From Siphonodentalium dalli (Eukaryota; Mollusca; Scaphopoda; Gadilida; Siphonodentaliidae): a stretch of 64,000 nt of DNA. Positions 55,611 through 64,000 of this stretch are shown one piece after another. The notes beneath the pieces are model-generated. The model did no database searches. It saw nothing but the letters and a program-made list of their open reading frames with translations, and was not told the origin of the DNA. Positions within the stretch are counted from its first letter, which is position 1. Each line of letters starts with the position of its first letter. The DNA lies in assembly GCA_032622095.1 (NCBI GenBank), contig CP136066.1:103561319-103625318 (forward strand), given 5' to 3'. The position numbers and the translations under genes were made by a program.

Positions 55611-56348
55611 GTATGTAATATGGCAATGTAATTTCATTCCCAACTAGCTGGCGTATAGCCGACATTGCTCGAGATTATTGGCAACAATATTTAACTGTGG
55701 CTTTTGTCCCACTCATTCGGAGAAATTACCACCTATATTTGGAAATTTCAGCTGACATCTTTAGATATAACAAAGCGTGTTCGTAAGCAACACGCGCAAT
55801 AACAGCGCGGCTACAGCTAGGCACTTCGCTTCTTGGTGAGGTTTTGATGCGTTTGAACTTGAACAAAAATTGTCCGAACCTGAACGAAAATTGTTTCTGA
55901 ACCTGAACAAAATCATCGGAAATATTGCGAATCTGAACCTGAACATTTTGAAATTTTCAAAGGTCGTTTTTCGGAGTTAGACAATAAAAATATCGCCGGT
56001 TTTGCATTCCGAAGATGTGTGGTAGCCTAATCTGCCCAGGACAATACATAAATTTGCGGATCCATGAGCCCATGGCCAAAATATTACGAAAAAGCGAACA
56101 TTTCGCCGCCTCGATAAAATTTCGAAAATTTATGACGACTTGACACGCCAAATACAACATTTCGCATGCCTGTCATGCGAAAGGCATGTTACATGGGTGT
56201 TGGGCATACAAATTCCTACATAACTGTTTAAAGGTGTATCACCGAAAGATGTCGTTAATTGATGCTTGAAGACAATATATTAACTTACCGTTTATCCTGT
56301 CCACTGGGCGCCGCCATCGTGAAACATCTAAACGGGTATCCGACAGTG

Positions 56349-56928
56349 ATAACAGTTTAACCTGTTTTAGAAGCTGTTTTAATTGAAAAAATTGCTGATC
56401 ATCTGTAAACCTAGGTCATTGTGCAGAATACACAAAATTTCATAATTTCTAACTATTTCCTGATTAGTCTGTCAACCAGCCCATTATCTAACATATTCCA
56501 TACCACTTATGTTAGTCTACTGGAGCAACTTACTTCTATTATACTAAACTAGCTGAAACAAGCTCCCTTTGGGAGCCTATATTCTGCATCGGAGCTACAT
56601 GTGGCCCCCTTTGTGGGACTTCGCAAACATTTTGATCTTAGACAGAGCCTTCATTTAGCGGCGGCCCATTTGTGCGCTTCAAGTACGTTTGGTTATTGAA
56701 ACATTTTGATATATATATATTGTTTTAATATATTTTTTTAAAGATTGAATTCCTTGCTCAATTTAATAAAATCAATTTTATTTTATTTTTTTTAATTAAA
56801 ATTTTTGAAAAACTAACACCATTAGAACATCCGCCAGGGTACCCCGAGTCACCACACCAAATTTGGTTGAACTCGATGCAGGGGTCTGAGAGAAAAATCC
56901 GGACAGTTCCTACTCGTTTATATATGTA
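56349..56928. other. No gene recognised
   Basis: AT-rich. Contains 'gctccctttgggagcctatattctgcatcggagctacatgtggccccctttgtgg', which looks repeat-derived. Confidence 0.35.
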
Positions 56929-57600
56929 CTAGCAGGTTAGCCCGCCACTGGCGGCAATCGTCAGAAACATGACAATTTTTAATTTGTTTAATTAATTTTT
57001 TGAATTAATTTTTTGAATTAATTTTTTAATTTAATTTTTTGTTTTTCAATGAGTCAATTGTGCCTTTATAATTTTTTAATTTAATTAATTCTGCCTTTTT
57101 AATTTACTGGCTTTTTTAATTAATTTTTTAATTTAATTTTTTGTTTTTCAATTTGACCCGATTTGACATTGAAATGATCATTGTCAATGTCAGGTCGGGG
57201 TCACAATTTAACTCGTCCATGACACTTCCCGTAGGTAGCAAGTTTGAGTTCAATCGGTTCGAGTCTATAAAGGACACACACATATATATCATTTGTGGGT
57301 ACCCGTTTCTCAAGTTGAAGATCACCTCGGGCGGAAAAACTGACCCGATGAAAATCTCCCCCGTTCCTAGGAAGCCCTAAGTACGTAAGTATCACACAAC
57401 ACGCTCATATCTGTATACATACGCTCACTCCCGGACACAGACGTAAGAATCACATTACACGCATACGCTCTTTATCAACGACACTGCGGATACGAACGCT
57501 CTTTAACTTTCAACGCGATTAACTCCACAGTGCCGTTTTTTGTGACTGAGAGTGGAGAACGGGTGCTCGGAGCTTCTCCAAAACGCCGCGACGACCATTC
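56929..57600 (-). mobile_element. Helitron-like element end (minus strand) and related repeats
   Basis: On the minus strand the sequence ends with GCCGCCAGTGGCGGGC, TAACCTG and CTAG followed by T, the same 3' terminus as 7270-7337. Further in are TTTTTTAATTAATT-type repeats, then CTTCCCGTAGGTAGCAAG and GAGAACGGGTGCTC blocks shared with 5.5-6.8 kb. The 5' end was not located; the right limit is approximate. Confidence 0.55.
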
Positions 57601-57676
57601 CCGTGGGTTTTTATCAACATAACTAGGCATTGGTAGATTATCATGCAAGAGTTCCCATGATACAAGTAATCACTAT

Positions 57677-60008
57677 GGTCCGAATCGGCATCTCCAGTTT
57701 AGACCTGGTTTAAACTACCAGTTTAAACTGGGTTTTAGTAGTAAAACCAAGTTTTTCTCCACCGCTGGGACGAAATAGATTTGGTCGATTGCGTCACCTA
57801 TGGTCCACACTTGTCCAATTGCAAGGATAGGAGGCGTGGTCTGTCTGTTTATTATCTTTACTTGTCAATGCATTGTCGGTCACGCGACCTTTTGTCGCTA
57901 TCTAATCTTCTAGTCAGGCGAATAACCCGTGCGCTTTGAGAAATAACGACGAAAGCACGGTCTGTTGAATAGCGGTTAGATATTATCTAATATCATGGAC
58001 GAACATGACTTTCGGAACTCAAACATATCTCTTGAGGGCATGGGTGGGGGCCCGCCACAAATACCCCATAGAAACACCACCATCCCTCCCCCGGAAGTAC
58101 CACCCGGACGGGTGAAAATGGGGTATGGACCATTTTCGAGAACGGGAAGGATTTCGGCGAATTTGACGGCATGAATCGGTGGCCCGCCCAAAATACCCGA
58201 TAGAAACATCGCCCCTCACCCCGGGAGAACTGGGGTATGGTAAGGATTTAGGCTAATTAATTTGGCAGCAGGAGTGGGTGGCCCGATCAAAATACACCAT
58301 AGAACCCCCCACCACCCATCCCTCACCCGGGGGGAGGGGGTGCCACCGAGGTGGAAATGGGGTACGCCCAAATACCGAATAGAAACACCCCAGCCCTCAA
58401 CCCCGGGGAAGGGTACCTCAAATAACCCCCGTAAACACCCCACCCCTCACATCCGGACTATGTTCGAGAACGATAAGGATTTCGGCCAATTTGACGACAG
58501 GGGTGTGTGGCCCGCTCCAATATCCCCTAGAAACACCCTCATCCCTGGAGGATACCACCCTGATGGGTGAAAATGGGGTATGGAGCATTTTATTCCTTAT
58601 TCGCAAAAACATGCCTCTGTCGGTAAATATTACGGCATGTATAGGTGGCCCGTCCCAAATACCACATAGAAACACAGTCAAACACCCCACCATCACCCGG
58701 GTGTCAGAAAGCGGTATGGACCGTTATCGAGACCGGTAAGGATTTCGGTCAATATGACGGCATTGGTGGGCCATCAAATATAGTTCATAGAAACACCCCC
58801 ACCCTCACCGCGGGTATGGACCCGGGGTGCGGGTTGGGGGTATTTCTAGGGGGGGGCACTTGGGGTGTGACAACCACCGTTCTCGAAAATAGTCCATACC
58901 CCATTTTCACCCAGGGTTGAGGGGTGGGCTGTTTTCTATGGGAAATTTGAGCGGGCCATCCATCCATGCCGTCAAATCGGCCATAAATCCTTACCGGTCT
59001 CGAAAATGGCCCATATCCCATGTCCACCCCCGGATGTGAGGGGTGGGGTGTTTCTATGGGTTATTTGGGGCGGGCCACCCACCCAAACCATCAAATTGGC
59101 CGAAATCCTTACAGTTCTCCAAAATGGTCCATACTCCATTCCCCCTCAGGGTGGTCGTTACCCTCCCCGGTGAGGCACTGGGGGCTGGGGTGTCTCTGCT
59201 GGGTATTTAGGCGGGCCACCAACCCAAGCGTCAAATTGACAGAAAGAGACCTTTTGTGAATAAGGAATCAGTTTCAAAAGTTATGTTCGTGTCTAACGTG
59301 TCAAACTGATCAGTCCGATCCACCCATGCTCTCAGTCGCCAAAGCGACATCCGAACGAGCGAATTGCAAACAAACATATATAGCAAGAAATCATCCATCA
59401 CACTGGCACATATTTTGTTAGAATTTATCTCATAAGTAACGACATCGCCTCCCCGAATTCCACTAAGACTCTCCTGCATGTACATTGAGTGACAAACGCC
59501 CAAGCACAAACGCCTCCTCCAATTCAAAATAAACACTCCCATATACGTGAAGAAACAACATCAATACTGGGCGAAAAAAATCGACCGAATAATTAAACCC
59601 ACAAAACTAGATTTTAGTAAAACCTGGGGTAGGGTGGTTTAACTTTGATGTTTTTTCCAAGTATATTTAATGGTATATTTTTGAGACGAGAAGTATGGTA
59701 CCTATAAATCATATATACATAAGCTTATACTGATGATTATATAGCCAATTCACCACAAATAATTAGTAATATTACCATAACTTTATCACGTCAATAAAAC
59801 CTAGTTTCAATTGAGATCGAATTCCACAAACTTAAACTGAGTTTATCACGAAACTGGGTTTAACTACACTAAAACCCAGTTTTACTCCCATAAACCTAGT
59901 TTAACTACAGTAAAACCAAGTTTAAATCCTACTTAAACCTAGTTTAAACTGGAGTTAAACCTGGTCTAGAATAAAACCTAGTCTAAACCAGAGATGCCGA
60001 TTCGGACC
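57677..60008. mobile_element. GC-rich foldback element, copy 2 (complete termini)
   Basis: GGTCCGAATCGGCATCTC at the left and GAGATGCCGATTCGGACC at the right, each followed inward by AAACC(T/A)AG-type repeats. 57914-60008 is the reverse complement of 33214-35488, with the same ~120-bp unit array. It has both TIRs, so it is the better reference for the family. No transposase visible. Confidence 0.85.
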
Positions 60009-61150
60009 CAGGTGTCTATGTATAACCCCAAGCGGAGGTTTCAAGTATGCACGCGTTTCTGTTCAAACCTGGTTATGGAATATGTGCCAAAAGTTGATAA
60101 TTGGCTGGATTTGTTTTAAATATGAAATAGTTATGGCATTTGTTTCTGTTCCCAGAAGTAATGCTGTGGTAAATAAACGCCACACACTACACACTTGACA
60201 TCAAAATTACTAAGATCACAAATGTGCACTGACCCTCCCATTGGTACCGTTATTCATAGCACAGTGATTTAGTGCCCGTTTCGACAGAACTGACCATAAA
60301 GGGCGAACGTTTGCTCATATGTAGATTGAGACTTCGGCAAACATTATTGGAGGTGATCAGGCCAAAACTATGAAAATATGTGAATGTTTGTCTCAATACC
60401 AACAAATTCCTCGCTAATTACTTATTACCCCCCCTCCCCCATTCCACCCCTGTTGTCGCTACATGTGAGTCCCTGTTACGGTAGTCGTTTTGTGTGTTGT
60501 ACTATTCGATGTTCTCGAACCGCGACCGAATTACCTATCAAATAATCCCTTGTGTATTCTTAATAATGATCACGGGTATTCTTAAAAGAATACCCGTTTA
60601 TTATTGAAAGAATAACCGTGGGCGTTATAAGAACATACATGCTACCCAAATGCTTGTGCATTTTGGCGGATAACAGACGTATCAAGACAAAGGGACAATA
60701 TATCAGACACCCACTTTTACTTTCCGCTAATCTCCTTGTTTGACTAAAAACCTTTTTGTCAACCTGTCAATTAGCCTCTCATCATGTGGTGTGCTTGTGT
60801 GCTGTGCAGTCACCCTGGCAATTGTGTTACCTGATCAGACTCTCACATGCCTACATGTATAATTAAACGAACAAATGTGACCACATTTATTTGGTTGATT
60901 CTGTCTTAAAACAGGTTTTCCCCATTATTAACCTAAAACCACTCCCTAACCATGGAAACCAGAATTGAAAGCAAATTGATCCTCATAAAAAGACAGATAT
61001 GAGTATTTAAAAATATAAAACAGAACGGTTTATGAAAATCCCTTCATATTAATATTCTCTTGCTGTTCTCGCGGGAGAATGTTGCATAAATATTAATTGT
61101 TTGAATAAACTATTAAATGTATATCCTAGAATATGTTCCCCTCCCTGGGG
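60009..61150. other. Intergenic, no gene recognised
   Basis: No gene seen apart from the hairpin at 60573-60596. Confidence 0.4.
60573..60596. repeat. 11-bp stem hairpin CGGGTATTCTT/AAGAATACCCG
   Basis: Perfect inverted repeat with a 2-nt AA loop, flanked by AATAAT and ATTATT. Confidence 0.85.
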
Positions 61151-61190
61151 CCTGTACTATAGATTTACAATTGCCGTGTCTGAACACGTG
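61151..61190 (+). mobile_element. Solo terminus of the CCTGTACTATAG transposon family
   Basis: CCTGTACTATAGATTTACAAT followed by TGCCGTGT matches the left end of 51761-53929. No matching right end was found downstream. Confidence 0.6.
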
Positions 61191-63642
61191 TAGAAGGTTA
61201 TGTGGGGCACACAGAAGGTGTCGATTACCATAGACCTCCAATCTTATTCTTACAGTGAAAAGGCGACTTCTTGCAACGCCTCGTTTACATGCATGGTGAC
61301 CAATAAAATAATAGGTTTACCACATGTGACTTGATTGACCAATGAAAAAAAAATATTCTAGGCATATATTAACAAGGATGATAAGGCATAACTGGACCCA
61401 CCAGCATCCGGACATGCCTCAGGTATAGCTGACTTATGTTTTTCTCACACGGGCTACTTAGATACATGGGGTAGTCGTTGAGTTATAACTGGTATAAATT
61501 CGACGGTGTAAATCATAGTCGATTATTTTATCTGTATCAGTGTGGATAATCAATAAACATACTCGATTTTGTATGTGAATAATCACAGGTTATGTGGACA
61601 GTCAAATATGTATAAGACTGGCGTCAAAACGTGATAGACTTCCACGTTAAACTTCGAACGTTTCTCGACTATTTTCCTTTCACTTGATAAATGTTTCAAA
61701 CGTAGGCTTTTGTGCATTACATGTATACACGAATGCGTATAAAGGTGTAGCTTTAAATTCCTGCAATCTGATAACTTGGTCGAGACCCAGGCATACATCG
61801 GCGATATAAAACATATCAGCCATGTTAGATCATAAATGTTTTACCAAACTTCGTGACATGACAATTTTATTAATGTTATCCTCGTCTGTCGCGATTAAAA
61901 TGCGATTATACCGCGACATGCCCGATCTACCGGATCTGATACGTGTATGCCGTCTGCCTGAGGGTTGTTTATATGCGTAGTTTACTGTCTATCTTATCCC
62001 GGACATCCTGCAATGCAGTTGTGAATTGGTGTAAACAATATTTAATTTCGAACAAAACATGTAATACATACAAACAATTTGACATAAATAATAATAGAGT
62101 TCAAAACGGGGATTAGACAACAAGCCCAAAGGCTTTTATCAAGTCTTTTCCCCGGAGAAGGAAAGTTTACCCTTGGTATCAGAATAGACACCATATAGGG
62201 TAAGTTTAGCAGACGGGGAAAACATGTTAGGTCCGAAAAATATTGTTCAAGGAGGGGGTATAGAGGGATCGAGTGCAGGAAGGAAAGAACGTTTGTCAAG
62301 TTAATTGGTATTGCATACCGTGCATCAGCCAAAACGAAAGATGGGAGTGAAGCGACTTCAATAATGATTGTCTCTATTTTGATATGCCGTGATAATATAG
62401 TGAGGTGGAGTCTAAATATTCATACATGAGATCATTTGATAAACATTAAATTATTCTGCAAGTGTTATCAAGTTGTATAAAGGGGTTAACCAGGCATGGG
62501 TCCCCAAAGAAACCCATCTCGGTGATTCCCGGAAATCCAAACCTGGCCCACCCCCTGAGGATCATAGGTGCATATGTTTAAACACGAAGGGGGGTTAACT
62601 AAGCAAGGGTCCCTAGAGAAACAGTTGTGGATTGAGTACGCCTCAGGGGTCTCACGTGTTATAAACGTTGTTCTCTGAAATTATTTTTTCCTAGAAACAA
62701 ATGAAAATTATGACTAAGTCGTCACGCCCGAGAGTGTTGTGAAAAATATATAAATATACGAACCCGGTGAATATAATTTTGCGTCGACATGCACTGTAAT
62801 TGATGTCCATGAGAAGAAATTGAGATAAGAAACCGCTCGAACGGTTCAAGGATTAAAAACATTAATTCAGCTGAAGTGATTTGCATATACACCCGTGATT
62901 CGTATCGTATCTTGACAATGTATACCATTACAACCCTATGATACATACAATTAGTAATTGATCAATCATGATTGTAAGTCAGGCAGATATGGTGCCTATT
63001 AATGGAAGAGGTTACTTCCTTGCAAAGTGAAAGTGGCAGAGTTGTTGAGAATAGTGTGACTATGAGAACCTTGTTGCGGCTTGTCAACTCAAAAACAAGT
63101 ATGCCAATTCAAATGTTTTACTTTTACATATTAAAATTTGAGTGATAAATGTGATAGTCTAAAAATAAGAGGCCCGATTCGTATGATTCAGATCGATAGA
63201 AATTAGTATTACTCGTAATTGAAATAACAGTTTAGTATAATGAGAATATGAGTGCAATATTATATCCACAAAACACTCTTTGTGTGAGCTGAGCGTTTGT
63301 TTATATACCGGTACAGCACGCAAAGAGTGTACGATAAGCAAAACGCTCAACACCGTGGCATTTTTTTTTTGGGGTGAGTGATTCATTGTGACCCAATGCA
63401 TTCAACACCGAAATCTTCTTGAGGATCAGCGAGTGTTATATAACGGATGTTGCAAACAACATGTATATTGTGACCAGAGTTCACAGTGGTGTCTTCCCGG
63501 TGTTGTGTATTTTGCTTATCACACACTAATTACGTACTGTACAACAGGTTATGTAACATTGTGATTGATATAACGAACAACATATGTCATACATGTAGAA
63601 TTACCAACCTGAATACCTGTCATATTTTAGTGAGCTTTTTAA
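61191..63642. other. Intergenic, no gene recognised
   Basis: One short direct repeat: GGGGTTAACCAGGCATGGGT (about 62480) against GGGGTTAACTAAGCAAGGGT (about 62591). The minus-strand ORF at 62042-62332 has no recognisable motif. Confidence 0.4.
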
Positions 63643-64000
63643 TTATGTGCAACCTCAATTTTACCAATGTACAGTTGCATGTGTTTCAAAAATTGTATTG
63701 TCCATCATTTGGGAGTTCGACCAAGCCTTGTTTCTGAAAAAAATGGAACCTTACCAGTAGTTCATAATATGGAGCCGAGCATTAGGGATTGCGAGCCATG
63801 TACGGGTTGTGTCTGCCCAAAAACTGGATGGATGCACTCAAAATTGGACTTGCATTACCACCATATACATAAAACAAAGGTAAATGTGAGACATGTTACA
63901 AGTTCAGATCCCGACCTAAGCTTGGCCGGTATTTACAATCTAGTTGAACTGGGGAAACAACGTAAGGATCCGGATCTATCCCCAGTCATTACGTGGATAG
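63643..64000 (+). CDS. Ty3/Gypsy Pol fragment (RNase H-integrase linker), open at window edge
   Basis: This frame is open from the stop at 63640-63642 to the last base of the window. From the ATG at 63769 it reads MEPSIRDCEPCTGCVC (a C-x2-C-x-C linker block), then SSDPDLSLAGIYNLVELGK and QRKDPDLSPVITW. The last resembles the conserved Q..DPdL..VI.W just before the integrase zinc-binding domain of Ty3/Gypsy elements, and Cys-rich linkers after RNase H are also common there. RNase H itself is not recognisable upstream, so the element may be truncated on that side or carry a frameshift. Integrase would lie beyond the window. Confidence 0.6.

Larger units (their letters stand above)
51441..56348. 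mobile_element. Foldback element with ~590-bp inverted arms, interrupted by a hAT-like insertion
   Basis: The left arm (51441-51760 plus 53930-54195) is matched in reverse by about 55780-56348. Ends are CACTGTCGG(T/A)TACCC and its complement. The arms share GGCGCCCAGTGGACAGG, CTCATGGATCCGCAAATTT and, on the inner side, tandem TTTTCGTTCAGGTTCGGACAA units. The middle (54195-55780) holds two copies of a dispersed repeat. No clear coding or target duplication seen. Confidence 0.8.

Overview
This is an intron-rich, repeat-dense piece of an animal nuclear genome. It has no operons and few long coding ORFs; exons are bounded by GT/AG splice sites, and introns and intergenic DNA are packed with transposons, foldback elements, microsatellites and short tandem repeats. 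The style of the dispersed repeats (GGACGGACGG runs ending in a GTCCCCCG/CGGGGGAC hairpin, Helitron ends, DIRS-type and Polinton-type elements) suggests a marine invertebrate, perhaps a lophotrochozoan. That placement is inference from memory, not proof. The only host gene I can support is a TMEM179/TMEM179B-like four-pass membrane protein on the minus strand. Three exons are visible: 19452-19645, 18098-18256 and the terminal exon 5120-5272. The first exon and at least one exon between 18098 and 5272 were not found. Layout. 1-5.1 kb: degenerate tandem repeats and one inverted-repeat MITE. 5.1-19.7 kb: the TMEM179-like gene, whose introns hold a foldback array (5.5-6.4 kb), tandem Helitron-like elements (7.3-8.35 kb), a palindromic MITE (9.7-10.1 kb), a 641-bp tandem duplication with a self-complementary 21-bp minisatellite (10.5-11.8 kb), and a dead LINE piece (13.6-14.0 kb). 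20.0-20.9 kb: a hAT MITE with a perfect 8-bp target duplication. 21.4-22.1 kb: LINE debris. 22.8-33.06 kb: the centrepiece, a palindrome of about 10.25 kb flanked by a 6-bp direct repeat (AAGAGA). Each arm carries the same three-ORF cassette (a small basic-tailed protein, a 64-aa ORF, and a C2H2 zinc-finger protein with an acidic region) with TATA-like boxes and a polyadenylation signal. Its AG...CT ends and 6-bp duplication fit Polinton/Maverick (adintovirus-like) integration, and I interpret it as an integrated head-to-head derivative of such an element. 33.2-35.5 and 57.7-60.0 kb: two inverted copies of one GC-rich foldback element. 38.8-39.3 kb: remnant of an SGNH hydrolase-like gene. 39.5-40.2 kb: a TA-flanked MITE with its empty site preserved nearby. 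41.3-42.9 kb: nested terminal-inverted-repeat elements. 42.9-45.6 kb: a decayed DIRS-like retrotransposon (Gag and reverse transcriptase). 47.3-51.2 kb: LINE fragments and a 160-bp satellite with a three-unit higher-order repeat. 51.4-56.35 kb: a foldback element interrupted by a 2.17-kb transposon with an 8-9 bp target duplication. 63.6-64.0 kb: a Ty3/Gypsy Pol fragment still open at the window edge. Apart from the host gene, the window is a layered record of transposition. The most unusual item is the palindromic Polinton-like element: its centre is a GC-rich nested hairpin, its terminal motif recurs beside that centre, and the two arms have independent substitutions, including one that truncates a gene in the left arm only.
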